A stretch of DNA of 64,000 bases from an uncultured Methanomethylovorans sp. (GCF_963678545.1 NZ_OY782870.1:2356001-2420000); one strand, 5' to 3'. Shown: positions 27,597-36,721, numbered from the stretch's first letter. The notes: generated from the letters alone by a model not told the origin. Program-made: numbers and translations.

Positions 27597-28526
27597 TTAC
27601 GTGAATATGGAAATCGGAATTACTTGAATGGCAGGTTTTTTAATTTCTGTAACCATTTCGGGAATCTCAACCCCTTGTTCTTGTATGCCTTCAAGTATCT
27701 TGCAAAATTCATCAATAAACTGTTTATTTAATAATCCTAAACTTGTTTTTCTAAGCAGATTTATAGAAACTGTTGACTCTAACGGTATAGTGCGTATTAC
27801 TTTTCCAAAAATTCTGTATTCTCCGTCGATTAATTCTTCCATATTTTGGTTGATAAAAAAATCGGATTTGGCAGACAAAACTGCACTTATCTTTGTTCCA
27901 CCTACAATTTGGCCAATAATTTCTGTTGATTTTGAGTTGTTAAGTTCAGTTGATAGTCCTTTTATTTTGCTTAATAGAATTTCATTTTCATTTTTATTTT
28001 GACTTGTGTTTTCTTTTCTTTTTCCTTTGATTGATGGGTGTGTTTCCTCTTCTATAAGTGGTAAAGCCATTTCCATTAATTGTGTAATTCTTTCAATACT
28101 ATCAATTAATGGGTTTCGAGTAAGAATTGCTTTAAATTCTACAAACATTCCACTTTCTAATTTATTAAAATCTTCAATTGATAATAATTCGTGTACTAAA
28201 CCTTTTTCTTTTAAACATATTCTTAATTTAGAAAACAATGATGATGGCGTATGGATCTTTTTCTTTGATAATTCTGTTTGCTCATCTGTATCTCTTTCTT
28301 GATTTAAACTCCCACTAAATGAAACACCGAACAAACTCAATAAATTACTTAGTCCAATTGTTGATCCTGCTGAAGCACTTTTTCTCTCCGAATCTATAAT
28401 TGATGTTTTGATTGTAGTTACATCTGACAATCCATCTTCAATTATTGCAAGTAAATCAAAAACAATCTGTTGATTCAAATAAATAGGAATACATAGATCA
28501 AGTGAATCCTCAATAAGTTTTTCCAC
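27597..28526 (-). CDS. DUF6414-like protein, casposon cargo
   Basis: 309 residues. The N-terminus, IPIYLNQQIVFDLLAIIEDG followed by SDVTTIKTS and a Gly/Ser-rich stretch, has the look of the DUF6414 family, which I recall from defence islands. A middle linker rich in Lys/Asn (about 165-180) separates a C-terminal beta-rich part with the phrase GEYRIFGKVIRTI. There is no membrane segment. It lies between the small membrane protein and cas1, i.e. in the left-end cargo slot. The family assignment is from memory of sequence style and needs a profile search. Confidence 0.5.
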   Translation of the reverse strand: MEKLIEDSLDLCIPIYLNQQIVFDLLAIIEDGLSDVTTIKTSIIDSERKSASAGSTIGLSNLLSLFGVSFSGSLNQERDTDEQTELSKKKIHTPSSLFSKLRICLKEKGLVHELLSIEDFNKLESGMFVEFKAILTRNPLIDSIERITQLMEMALPLIEEETHPSIKGKRKENTSQNKNENEILLSKIKGLSTELNNSKSTEIIGQIVGGTKISAVLSAKSDFFINQNMEELIDGEYRIFGKVIRTIPLESTVSINLLRKTSLGLLNKQFIDEFCKILEGIQEQGVEIPEMVTEIKKPAIQVIPISIFT

Positions 28527-28667
28527 CTTCTTTTTCCTCCATTAGTACTGAAAAATCCCTTTCAGTTGCTGTGTTAATTTACGTTTCAATAGTATTATAC
28601 ATCAATACATAGAGATTTTTAACATTAATGGTTAAGAGTACACGATATTAAGTATAAATTATGACAG

Positions 28668-28684
28668 TTACTTATAATAAGTAA
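28668..28684. terminator. hairpin between cas1 and DUF6414-like gene
   Basis: TTACTTA-TAA-TAAGTAA is a perfect 7-bp stem with a 3-nt loop, 20 bp beyond the cas1 stop. The cas1 transcript also meets a TTTTTT run right after its TAG. It could equally be an operator for the gene that follows. Confidence 0.4.
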
Positions 28685-28704
28685 GTTTTGTTCGACAGAA
28701 AAAA

Positions 28705-29904
28705 CTACCCTCTCCATACCTCCAACCTCTCCCTTACATGAGCATTCAAAGTAAATGGCTTATCAGCCTTTGCATTTTGTTTCATATAATGCAATGTGCC
28801 TTTTGAGAATCCCATGTTCTTCCATTCAGTATAGGAAATATTCAGTATCTTTTGTCTAATATCATCTGAATCCTGTCTATCAATAGTAAATTCAGGCTTA
28901 CTGAAATCTATAGCCTTCCTTTTCTCAACAAGGTATTGAACTAGCTCTCTAGTTTTCAACAACAAAGCATAATTCCAGGTTACTGAGTTCTTATGATACG
29001 GAACTTTCTTATTCATCCAATTCTGGAACTCTTCAGTTACTTTCTTTGCACCTGAAGGTTTTAGCCTGAGGGAATAGCTTTCTGTCCTGATAAAATCCTT
29101 ATCTTCCATTTTCTTAGATTCAATAAGGCTGATTACTGCAAGATCAACAAGGAATCTGAAAGGCTCTTGAAGATCATAGGCTAAACTGTTCTTACTTGGA
29201 TTCATTTCGTGTAAGAAACCTACATGAGCATCCAAACCAACTGTATTAATGGCTCTCAAACATTCAGCTTCGAGTAAAGCATAACCATAATTGAGCATAA
29301 CATTAACCATATCACCTGCTGTTACTGGCCTTCTATACTGGTCTATCCTGGAACAGAAATCATATTTATCAGGAATAGCTTTTGAAAATTCATTCCAGTA
29401 TTTCCAGGCAACACCACCCTCAATACCCATTATTTCCCTTATGGTTTTAGCCTTCTTTAACTTCTCATTATCCTCAGAGAAATCATAAGCAATCTCAGGA
29501 TACCTTTGTTTTAGGTAATCCAGAACCACCTGGGATTTATCAAACTTGGCTTCAATGAATTTCCTTGCTATGCTGATTCTGGTTTCTTCATCCTCAAAAG
29601 CATGGTATTGAGCAAACTTTGTTTTTACATTGGTACTTTCAGGAGGAAGCATTGTTGTTAAGAGCTTACCATCCCAATTAAGGATAGAAACCTGTACATT
29701 GTGTTTCATTAACCATTTAACAGCATCCAGAGTAAGGTTTCCATTCCTGCCATAGATAACAATGTTATCCAAATCCATTCTTCTTGGAGAGAATACATAT
29801 TCTTGTGGTTCTTCAGTGGTTGAAGTTCTCCCGTCTTTGATATGGAGTTTTGCACTATTAACCCTCATATCAATTCCATGACCACTAAGAAGCAATAATT
29901 TCAT
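28705..29904 (-). CDS. cas1: casposase (Cas1-family integrase)
   Basis: 399 residues from ATG 29904, with GGGGTG six bases upstream; the in-frame TTG at 29928 is not preferred. The N-terminal beta domain (residues 1-80) includes RRMDLDNIVIYGRNGNLTLDAVKWL. The catalytic helical domain carries the Cas1 triad: Glu in YALLEAECLRA, His in GFLHEMNPSK, and an acidic residue in LAYDLQEPFRFL. The C-terminal helix-turn-helix extension (about 330-399), absent from CRISPR Cas1, marks it as a casposase that binds the terminal repeats. No cas2 or CRISPR array is nearby. It catalyses integration of casposon ends into the tRNA-Leu site. The IS at 29973 lies 68 bp upstream and may have removed its promoter. 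Confidence 0.95.
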   Translation of the reverse strand: MKLLLLSGHGIDMRVNSAKLHIKDGRTSTTEEPQEYVFSPRRMDLDNIVIYGRNGNLTLDAVKWLMKHNVQVSILNWDGKLLTTMLPPESTNVKTKFAQYHAFEDEETRISIARKFIEAKFDKSQVVLDYLKQRYPEIAYDFSEDNEKLKKAKTIREIMGIEGGVAWKYWNEFSKAIPDKYDFCSRIDQYRRPVTAGDMVNVMLNYGYALLEAECLRAINTVGLDAHVGFLHEMNPSKNSLAYDLQEPFRFLVDLAVISLIESKKMEDKDFIRTESYSLRLKPSGAKKVTEEFQNWMNKKVPYHKNSVTWNYALLLKTRELVQYLVEKRKAIDFSKPEFTIDRQDSDDIRQKILNISYTEWKNMGFSKGTLHYMKQNAKADKPFTLNAHVRERLEVWRG

Positions 29905-29959
29905 AATTAGCACCCCTACTGTACACAAAAATTGTTTAATTTTACAATGCTGTTAAGCG

Positions 29960-30865
29960 TTAAAGCTTTTTTGGCTTTGTAGAAATGCTCATTTGAACAA
30001 TATATGTAACCTTGACATACCTGTCAAGGTTATGCACTAATAGTTTCAATTTAACCTCTTTTGCTTGATTCCAATACTTTTTTGCCTTCACTTCTTCCCC
30101 GTATTTCCTTTTCAGAACAGAGAACATCGTTTCTACAAGATTTCTGCAATGGTACAATATTTCCTCAAACTCATCGATCATTTTTCTACGATACTTACCC
30201 TTGATCTTCTTCCTTTTCCTTTCTCTCAAAGGAATCATAGCTACTGCGTCTAGTTCTTCCCTTACTAGAGAATGTATAGCTTCAGAATCGTAACCTTTGT
30301 CCATAAGGTAAAACTTTGATTGGCGATTTTTATGACATTGCCGTAGCAATGTCATCGCATGCTTTGCATCATGGATAGGCTTACCAGATATCTTAAAACC
30401 AGTGATAATAAACTTCTTTGTATCAATGGAAATACTCACTTTTAGGAATGATCTACGTTTCTTTCCAGTCCTAAAAGAGTAATAGTAGCTACAGTGACCA
30501 CTCGTAAATCCACTCGAATCAATGGCAATTATCTCTATTTTTTCGCCATATGAATAGAACAGTTTTAGTGTTTGCTGTAACAACGATCTGAAAAGAATTG
30601 ACCTAAGTCTAGTTATAAACTTGTGAAGTGTGGTATAATGTGGAACCTCTTTTAAACCAATTCTTAACTTCAAACTCTCCATTAATTCAACAAGTTCAAC
30701 AATACTTCTGTAATCTACATTAAGATATTCTTTTAACAAAATCAAGGTCAATAGCTGGTGTTGTGTATATTTCCTTTTCGAATATTTGCAACTATAGATC
30801 GGCAGGTGTGATTTTCCTGATACAGCTAAAGCTGTATCAACAAACTTTAAGTACTTATTTGACAA
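29960..30865 (-). CDS. IS5-family (ISH1-like) transposase
   Basis: 301 residues. DDE residues are seen in [11 protein letters not shown] (Asp 1), [13 protein letters not shown] (Asp 2) and [17 protein letters not shown] (Glu), the Y(2)R(3)E(6)K-type signature of IS4/IS5 transposases. The last codons (KPKKL) and the TAA lie in the end repeat and in flanking casposon DNA, so the stop codon is supplied by the insertion site. The start at 30865 is followed by [17 protein letters not shown], a usual N-terminus. Intact and probably active. Confidence 0.88.
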   Translation of the reverse strand: MSNKYLKFVDTALAVSGKSHLPIYSCKYSKRKYTQHQLLTLILLKEYLNVDYRSIVELVELMESLKLRIGLKEVPHYTTLHKFITRLRSILFRSLLQQTLKLFYSYGEKIEIIAIDSSGFTSGHCSYYYSFRTGKKRRSFLKVSISIDTKKFIITGFKISGKPIHDAKHAMTLLRQCHKNRQSKFYLMDKGYDSEAIHSLVREELDAVAMIPLRERKRKKIKGKYRRKMIDEFEEILYHCRNLVETMFSVLKRKYGEEVKAKKYWNQAKEVKLKLLVHNLDRYVKVTYIVQMSISTKPKKL

Positions 30866-30972
30866 AACACAATCATCCCCTTTGTGTTTCAGTGGAAAGT
30901 AATACTCAGGGGATTTATTCTTTTTAAATTATTAGGTCAAAATAAAAGCAAAAGTAGCATTTCTACAGAGCC
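29973..30972 (-). mobile_element. 1000-bp insertion sequence inside the casposon
   Basis: The ends are GGCTTTGTAGAAATGCT (left) and, inverted, GGCTCTGTAGAAATGCT (right). A perfect 8-bp target duplication, GCTTTTTT, lies at 29965-29972 and 30973-30980. It is exactly 1000 bp and carries one transposase. The 8-bp duplication fits the ISH1 subgroup of IS5. It split the divergent promoter region between cas1 and the polB operon. Confidence 0.92.
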
Positions 30973-31019
30973 GCTTTTTTGGTGATTATTATAAGTAAAG
31001 ATTAACAGCAAAAGTTGGT

Positions 31020-31113
31020 TTAGTATATAAATCATCTCATTTAATAATGCCAATAGATACTGTTTTTTGAGATTACTTTCGCCGTGCTATACTGTCTCTA
31101 TTTATATTAAAAC
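31020..31113 (+). promoter_or_regulatory. promoter region of casposon polB operon
   Basis: Two TATA-like boxes precede the operon: TTTAGTATATAAATC at about 31018-31032 and ATTTATATTAAAAC at about 31100-31113. The second is about 65 bp before the first start codon. The IS ends 40-120 bp upstream, so this promoter was left on the polB side of the insertion. Confidence 0.4.
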
Positions 31114-31178
31114 AGTTTATTTGCTATCTACTACGCCACCCGTAATGATAGCAACCCTGGCGTTGGAGATAGAAAAAC

Positions 31179-31328
31179 ATGAAACAAAAAACAGAATATG
31201 GACGTTTTGTCCTGACATTACGCCCTTTCATAAAGGGAAAATTGGAACAATTATCAGAAAAGTTTGGATGCTCTCAGGCTGAAGTAGTCAGAATAGCATT
31301 AGTGAAACTCTGGGAGGAAGAGAAATGA
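31179..31328 (+). CDS. small ribbon-helix-helix protein of casposon
   Basis: 49 residues from ATG 31179, with GGAGAT about 9 bp upstream. The N-terminal beta strand (YGRFVLTLRP) and two helices (FIKGKLEQLSEKFG, SQAEVVRIALVKLWEEE) form a typical MetJ/Arc/CopG-type DNA-binding fold. Its stop overlaps the next start as ATGA. As the first gene of the polB operon it is a likely autoregulator, or a terminal-repeat binding factor of the casposon; the latter is inference. Confidence 0.75.
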   Translation: MKQKTEYGRFVLTLRPFIKGKLEQLSEKFGCSQAEVVRIALVKLWEEEK

Positions 31329-31966
31329 GCAGACCTGTTTTCTCCAAAGACCACCGAACTTATGGTGAATGGCTCAAAGCTCAACCCAGGGATAGCAGAT
31401 ATGCAAAAGAGATCATCAAGAAACATAACCTGTTTCCAGATAAGAGCCTGAATCAGCTTAGAAACCTCAGAATAGCTGATTATGATAACAGTAAGATGGC
31501 CTGGAAAAGCCTTACCTCTCAACAGAAAAGTGATAGGAAACGATCACTTGAAATTCTGAGAAATATGAGAAAGGGAGGAAATCTTACTGAGATAACTGAA
31601 AAATTAGGAGTAAACAGACAATTTGCACTCAAAAACCTGGGGAACTATCTCTACAAGGATAAAGGCAAATGGACTGTTACAGCTACAGATAAGATTGAAA
31701 CTCAGATGCTATTCTATAGCAGGGATAAAGGCCACATATCCATAGTGACTGCAAGCTCAAAAGACAGGTCATTGATCGGAAAATACATGGCTTATGTGAA
31801 CAAAGCCCTGAAACACAATGATCCTTCTGTACTTGATGAGTTCAGGAATCTCAAAATAATAGATGCTGAAGGAAAAGAGCATCATTTTGAAACCGATCTT
31901 GATAAACTGTATGAGATAGAGGAAGCGCAGGAAGAACCAGAGTTCTTGGAGATATACCAGAGTTAA
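31325..31966 (+). CDS. casposon helix-turn-helix protein
   Basis: 213 residues. The N-terminal part is rich in basic and aromatic residues (SKDHRTYGEWLKAQPRDSRYAKEI). A central HTH lies at about residues 78-105 (KGGNLTEITEKLGVNRQFALKNLGNYLYKDKGKWTV), followed by a beta-rich domain and an acidic C-terminus (EEAQEEPEFLE). Proteins of this kind sit next to HNH and PolB in family 2 casposons. DNA binding is clear; its exact role (regulation or replication accessory) is not known. Translationally coupled to the RHH gene by ATGA and followed by HNH after 12 bp. Confidence 0.75.
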   Translation: MSRPVFSKDHRTYGEWLKAQPRDSRYAKEIIKKHNLFPDKSLNQLRNLRIADYDNSKMAWKSLTSQQKSDRKRSLEILRNMRKGGNLTEITEKLGVNRQFALKNLGNYLYKDKGKWTVTATDKIETQMLFYSRDKGHISIVTASSKDRSLIGKYMAYVNKALKHNDPSVLDEFRNLKIIDAEGKEHHFETDLDKLYEIEEAQEEPEFLEIYQS

Positions 31967-31978
31967 GGAGTTGATGCT

Positions 31979-32308
31979 ATGGACAAAAACGAATATCAAA
32001 AAAGTATCAAGAAACAGCAGAGAGAAGGAAAAACAACTATTTGTTGTTCAACATGTGGAGTAACAGATTCTTCAATTATTGAAATGCATCATATCTTTGG
32101 TCGGAACAATTCTGAGAAAACAGTTCCTTTATGCAAGAATTGTCATGCTAAAATTACATATCAACAGAATAAGCTTGCACCCAAAATAAGATCTGTTAAT
32201 GCATCCAGTGAGGAAAAGAGAAGATTCCTGTTTGTTTCTATGGGCGGCATTTTAAGGGTTATTTCAGACCAACTGCTTACATTTGGTTTTGAAGGTGATT
32301 TTTCATGA
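31979..32308 (+). CDS. HNH endonuclease of casposon
   Basis: 109 residues. Zinc-binding CSTCG and CKNCH pairs bracket the HNH core EMHHIFGRNNSEKTVPLCKNCHAKI (His-His, Asn, His in order). AAGGAG precedes the ATG at 31979. It overlaps polB by ATGA at 32305. HNH nucleases are a constant part of family 2 casposons and may nick DNA during excision or replication; this is inference from family context. The C-terminal 40 residues carry no recognised domain. Confidence 0.88.
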   Translation: MDKNEYQKSIKKQQREGKTTICCSTCGVTDSSIIEMHHIFGRNNSEKTVPLCKNCHAKITYQQNKLAPKIRSVNASSEEKRRFLFVSMGGILRVISDQLLTFGFEGDFS

Positions 32309-34971
32309 GTAAGATTGCTGTTAGAGGATATACTCAGAAGGTAACGGGGCCTTCTATTAAGGCCCCTTTTAAGGCCCTAAAACACCCTTTAAGGTTTAGC
32401 AGGGTATTAGTTTTTGATACTGAAACCACCATTAATCATTATCAGAATCTTAAAATAGGGTACTTTAAGATTTATCAAAAAGGGTATATTCAGCATGAGG
32501 GTTTAGTTTATACCCCTAATACCTTAACAGAAAAGGAAATTAAGGCCCTTCAGGATTATTCAAATAAGACTAATATTGCCCTTTATACTCATGATGAGTT
32601 CATTGATGATGTATTTTATCCTGAAGTGTTTAAACTAAAAACCCTTTGTATAGGGTTTAATCTTCCCTTTGACATCAGCAGGATAGCAAAGGATACAGGA
32701 ATATCCAGAGGCAAGAATAAAGGAGGGTTTACTTTTACCCTTTCAGAAAACAGGTTTAACCCTCCTGTTATTGTAAAAAAGCTAGGTAATGCTTACAGTT
32801 TCAAGTTTACCACTACTAAAGAGAATAAAGGAAAAGAGTATTTCCAAGGGTATTTCCTTGATGCTCAAACTTTAGCTAAAGTGCTCTTACAATCAAACCA
32901 TATTTCACTTGCAAAAGCAGGAGAGAAGCTCAATACTAAAAACAGAAAAATGAAAGATATAGAACATGGAAGGGTAACTAAGAGGTATATTGATTACTTG
33001 ATCCAGGATGTAGCCACTACTTACGAAGTGTATCAGAAGTTAATCGAAGAGCTTGATTTATATCAAATAGATATCTCACCAACACAAATATACAGCGCCG
33101 CTTCACTTGGAAAACATACTTTAAAGCAATTAGGAATCAAGCCATTCAAAGAGCAAGTACCTGAGTTTCCCGATTCCTTGATCGGCAACATTATGACTGC
33201 TTATTATGGTGGTAGGTGTGAATGTAAAATTAGGAAAGTTCCAACAAAAGTTACTACTCTTGATTTTATCAGTATGTATCCTACTGTTACCATGCTACTT
33301 GATTTTTGGAAATTTATTATTGCAGAGGATATTGAAACAAAAGAAGTAACTGAAGAAATTAAGGTTCTGCTAAATAACATAAACCTATCTTATCTGCAAA
33401 ATAAGGACAACTGGAAAGACTTTATTGTTATGGTTAAGCTAAGACCTGATGAGGATATTTTACCCACCAGGATGAATTACAAAGGTGATGGATCGGCTTT
33501 CAATGTGGGTATTAATTACCTTACCTCAAACAGTGAATTGTGGTATTCATTACCTGATGTTATAGCTTCAGTTATCTTAAATGGAAAAGTACCTGAGATT
33601 GTAGAAGCTGTAAGATTTATTCCTATAGGTATTCAGAAAGGATTAAGGAAAACTAAGGTTTTAGGAATTGATATTGATCCATCAAAGGATAATTTAATTC
33701 AGCTCTTAGTTGAGGAAAGGCAGAAGATAAAGCAAGGTTTGAAAAGCAAAAGCAGAGACGATCCAGAATATCAGCATTTACAAAGCAGAGCACAGGCTAT
33801 AAAAATCCTGGTAAATGCTACCAGTTACGGAATATTCATTGAACTTATCCCAGAAGATAAGACCAGTGATATACAAGTTTTTGGCCTTGATTCTTTCAAT
33901 ACTTCAGAGAACAGGTTTGAGAAACCAGGAAATTATTATCATCCTCTGCTTGCTGTAATGATAACAGCAGCTTCCAGGCTGTTCCTTGCTATGGCTGAAG
34001 CCAAATTAAAAGAACTGGGTGGGATTCATGCTTACATGGATACAGATAGTATCTTTGTTCCTCCTAAACATGCTCAGGATATAATAGATTATTTCCAACC
34101 CCTTAACCCCTATAGCCTTGATATTCCATTACTCAAAGCTGAAAAAGTGGATGTGTGGTTTTATGGTATAGCCTCAAAACGCTATGCTCTGTATAATCTT
34201 AAGGATAATAAAATTGAGTTTATGGAAGATGAGAGATCTTTCAAACTGCATGGATTAGGCCATCTTACAAATCCATTCCCAAAGGATATAGAAGATTGGC
34301 AGGCTCAGATATGGGAAGATATACTAAGTTTACACTATGGGTACATTACAGAACTTGATATTGAAGATAAGTATTCTAATCTATATGCAATTTCAAGACT
34401 AACTGTTTCAACCTCTAATGTATTAAGCAGATTCAAAAAGGTTAATCAGGGAAAAACCTGGGATCAGCAAATCAAACCATTCAACTTTTTCTTAGTAGGA
34501 TTCCAGAGCATAGAAGAGAATGATAAGGCTGTAAAACCCTTATTACCTCACTCCAATAACCCTCAGAGTGTTGTTTATGAGCCTTTCATTGATTATGAAA
34601 CAGGAGAGATAAAGCAAGGATCACATTACTTTAAACCATTAAGTAAGACCATTATGCAATATGTGGATCATCCAGAAAGCAAGTTTGATGGTGATATAGG
34701 TATTCTGGAAAGAAAGCATGTGTATGTTGATGGTGTAATCTACATAGGAAAGGAAGCAAATAATATTGATGAACAAGCTCTTGATGTTAAGAAGGCTCAG
34801 GAGTTTGTGAATAAAGAAGATATCATGCAGGTGGTACTTGCTATACCACAAAAAGAAGCTGAAGCAAGAGGAGTTTCAAGGAGTGTGTTTCAGGGAATTA
34901 AGAAGAGGATAAGGGAAAGTGGGGATGTGAATTTGGATACTCCTGGGGTGAGGAGATTGATAAATAAGTAA
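32305..34971 (+). CDS. polB: casposon family B DNA polymerase
   Basis: 888 residues. The 3'-5' exonuclease has Exo I DTETT (38-42), Exo II GFNLPFD (117-123) and Exo III YLIQDVATTY (about 231-240). The polymerase motifs are A DFISMYP (320-326), B KILVNATSYG (500-509) and C YMDTDS (577-582). All catalytic acids are present, so the enzyme should be active. It is thought to replicate the casposon, hence the description as a self-synthesising transposon. It overlaps the HNH gene by 4 bp. The 3' half is duplicated, at high identity, in the remnant at 23661-24887. Confidence 0.95.
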   Translation: MSKIAVRGYTQKVTGPSIKAPFKALKHPLRFSRVLVFDTETTINHYQNLKIGYFKIYQKGYIQHEGLVYTPNTLTEKEIKALQDYSNKTNIALYTHDEFIDDVFYPEVFKLKTLCIGFNLPFDISRIAKDTGISRGKNKGGFTFTLSENRFNPPVIVKKLGNAYSFKFTTTKENKGKEYFQGYFLDAQTLAKVLLQSNHISLAKAGEKLNTKNRKMKDIEHGRVTKRYIDYLIQDVATTYEVYQKLIEELDLYQIDISPTQIYSAASLGKHTLKQLGIKPFKEQVPEFPDSLIGNIMTAYYGGRCECKIRKVPTKVTTLDFISMYPTVTMLLDFWKFIIAEDIETKEVTEEIKVLLNNINLSYLQNKDNWKDFIVMVKLRPDEDILPTRMNYKGDGSAFNVGINYLTSNSELWYSLPDVIASVILNGKVPEIVEAVRFIPIGIQKGLRKTKVLGIDIDPSKDNLIQLLVEERQKIKQGLKSKSRDDPEYQHLQSRAQAIKILVNATSYGIFIELIPEDKTSDIQVFGLDSFNTSENRFEKPGNYYHPLLAVMITAASRLFLAMAEAKLKELGGIHAYMDTDSIFVPPKHAQDIIDYFQPLNPYSLDIPLLKAEKVDVWFYGIASKRYALYNLKDNKIEFMEDERSFKLHGLGHLTNPFPKDIEDWQAQIWEDILSLHYGYITELDIEDKYSNLYAISRLTVSTSNVLSRFKKVNQGKTWDQQIKPFNFFLVGFQSIEENDKAVKPLLPHSNNPQSVVYEPFIDYETGEIKQGSHYFKPLSKTIMQYVDHPESKFDGDIGILERKHVYVDGVIYIGKEANNIDEQALDVKKAQEFVNKEDIMQVVLAIPQKEAEARGVSRSVFQGIKKRIRESGDVNLDTPGVRRLINK

Positions 34972-35098
34972 CATAAAAAAAGCCTTCTCTTTGAATGCTT
35001 ATCTTAAATAAACTCAATCTTTTACAACAATATTGATACTAACTATTATATATTATAAAACTTCTACTAATTATACAACTTAATAATGTGGGATTATT

Positions 35099-36496
35099 AT
35101 GAGTACTACTGAAATTATTCCTTCAGGCCAGAATAAAATAGGTGCAGATGTTGATGGTTTTTCAAAATCACTGGAATCTTACCTAAAGTCTCTTGGTTTA
35201 CCTGCAAAAAATGTGCTTGTAGAAATAAAGGAACGACAGATAGTTATTGCAAATATGCCTTTCATTATTGAATCTTTAGACCCTTCAATTATGGAAGAAG
35301 CCTATTATATTTCAAAATTCATTGCATCATGTGGTGTAGGCTTATTTGATGCTGCTTTGAATTATCTTTGGAATGAAACAATTGTAAATTTAAGACAAAA
35401 AATAGTTCTTTTTGATTTAGATTACTTTTTTAATGTTTTAAACAAGGAAACCTACAATAGTGAAGAAGACTTACAGAAAATTGAAGATTGGGAGTTAATA
35501 AAAGGCTGCCTTAAAGTAGGCATACTTTCTGATATTGGGTTCAAACATTTAGATTACATAAGAGATATGAGGAATTTTGCAAGTGCAGCCCATCCAAATA
35601 ACACTGAATTGACAGGCTTAATGTTGGCTAATTGGTTACAAACCTGTATCAATGAAGTACTTTCAAAGGAACCGTCTAGTTCCGCTCTACAAATTAAAAA
35701 ATTATTACCTAGTGTTAGACAAGAAACATTGACAGAATCAGATTCCAGGCCGATTATTTCAAATATTGAACGTCTACCACAAGATCTTGCAAATTCGTTA
35801 TTGCTTGCATTATTTGGAATGTATACAAATGAAGACATCTTACCCGTTGTCAGAAATAATATACAATATCTTGCAAAAGCGACTTGGTTGAAATCCGATA
35901 CAAAAACAAAAAAAGCTATAGGACTAAGATATTCTAATTTTTCTGCAAATGCACAAGTTGTGAGAAAAAAGTTTGCAAGAGATTTTTTAATTCTTGTTGA
36001 GGGATTAGCTTATTTGACAGAAGATCAAAGAAGCATAGAATTAAGAGAATGTTTAGAAGCACTTATTAATGCACATTATGGACATAATAATTTCTATAAC
36101 GAAGAACCACATGCGAAAATAATCTATAACTATATACGTGACAATTATAATATACCCGAAAATGTCCGACCATTATATGTATCATCCATTTTAACTTGCA
36201 AATTAGGTAATTCGTATGGACCTTCATATTCTGCTGAACCTTATTATGATCAAATGATTGATAGGTTTGATGAGACCGAAATTAGGGAATTATTAAGGCT
36301 ATTAAAAGACAAAGAATTTACTGTTATATTCCAAGATAACTCAAGAGCATTTAGATTTAAAAATGTAGTCTCTAAATTAGCAGATAATTTGTCCAATGCT
36401 ATATTGAAACAAGCACTTGAAAAATTAAAGGAAAGCTCAAATACTGAGTTACAAAATGGACGAGCATATCTTAATATAAAGAATTTGATTGAATAA
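35099..36496 (+). CDS. large HEPN-motif protein, casposon right-end cargo
   Basis: 465 residues, soluble, mostly helical by composition. A motif at about residues 158-165 (MRNFASAAHPN) has the Arg-x(6)-His form of HEPN RNases, preceded by a helix with KHLDYIRD. The second half (LRECLEALINAHYGHNNFYNEEPHAK, FTVIFQDNSRAFRF) is unrecognised. It is AT-rich, with its own AT-rich upstream region (35030-35098), and ends in a terminator just inside the right terminal repeat. Placement between polB and the right end parallels the HEPN-like gene of the remnant casposon. A defence or toxin role is plausible but unproven. Confidence 0.55.
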   Translation: MSTTEIIPSGQNKIGADVDGFSKSLESYLKSLGLPAKNVLVEIKERQIVIANMPFIIESLDPSIMEEAYYISKFIASCGVGLFDAALNYLWNETIVNLRQKIVLFDLDYFFNVLNKETYNSEEDLQKIEDWELIKGCLKVGILSDIGFKHLDYIRDMRNFASAAHPNNTELTGLMLANWLQTCINEVLSKEPSSSALQIKKLLPSVRQETLTESDSRPIISNIERLPQDLANSLLLALFGMYTNEDILPVVRNNIQYLAKATWLKSDTKTKKAIGLRYSNFSANAQVVRKKFARDFLILVEGLAYLTEDQRSIELRECLEALINAHYGHNNFYNEEPHAKIIYNYIRDNYNIPENVRPLYVSSILTCKLGNSYGPSYSAEPYYDQMIDRFDETEIRELLRLLKDKEFTVIFQDNSRAFRFKNVVSKLADNLSNAILKQALEKLKESSNTELQNGRAYLNIKNLIE

Positions 36497-36533
36497 TACG
36501 TCTTTATCTTGAGGACTGTATTATTCTTTATAT
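36491..36533 (+). terminator. terminator after casposon cargo gene
   Basis: GAATAATAC-(18)-GTATTATTC is a perfect 9-bp stem beginning in the last codons of the cargo gene, followed by TTTATATTTTTT. Confidence 0.55.
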
Positions 36534-36688
36534 TTTTTCATTTCTTCGATTTGTCGTATAATCAAAAATTTGTTATGGAAAGATGAAATGTTTAAAAATG
36601 GTGACTAATATAAATAAATAGCATAAGTTATGTTTTTCGTTTTTCTATTTGAGAGTAAAGGTAACAAAACATAGAATTAAAAAAGTTT

Positions 36689-36721
36689 AACAGTTCTGTT
36701 TTTTCTCGTTAACTATATCCC
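36689..36721 (-). repeat. casposon right terminal inverted repeat
   Basis: Read inward on the minus strand it is GGGATATAGTTAAC, then GAG, then AAAAAACAGAACT. It pairs with the left end at 26805-26837 (28 of 33 positions). Confidence 0.92.

Larger units (their letters stand above)
26805..36721. mobile_element. complete casposon in tRNA-Leu 3' end
   Basis: A 9,917-bp element bounded by 33-bp inverted repeats and a 14-bp target duplication. It encodes casposase, PolB, HNH nuclease, HTH and RHH proteins plus cargo, the gene set of family 2 casposons of methanogenic archaea. Casposase integrates the element and the PolB is thought to copy it. Known methanogen casposons use tRNA genes, with 14-15 bp duplications. 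An IS has inserted between cas1 and the polB operon. All core reading frames are intact, so it may be mobile or only recently inactive. Confidence 0.93.

Noticed and set aside
28705-28707. TAG at the end of cas1 as pyrrolysine
   Set aside because: Read-through would add only about ten residues before TAA, and the protein is already complete with its HTH.
31067-31282. 71-codon frame in the polB operon leader
   Set aside because: It overlaps the RHH gene in another frame; the RHH frame has a ribosome binding site, a recognised fold and ATGA coupling.
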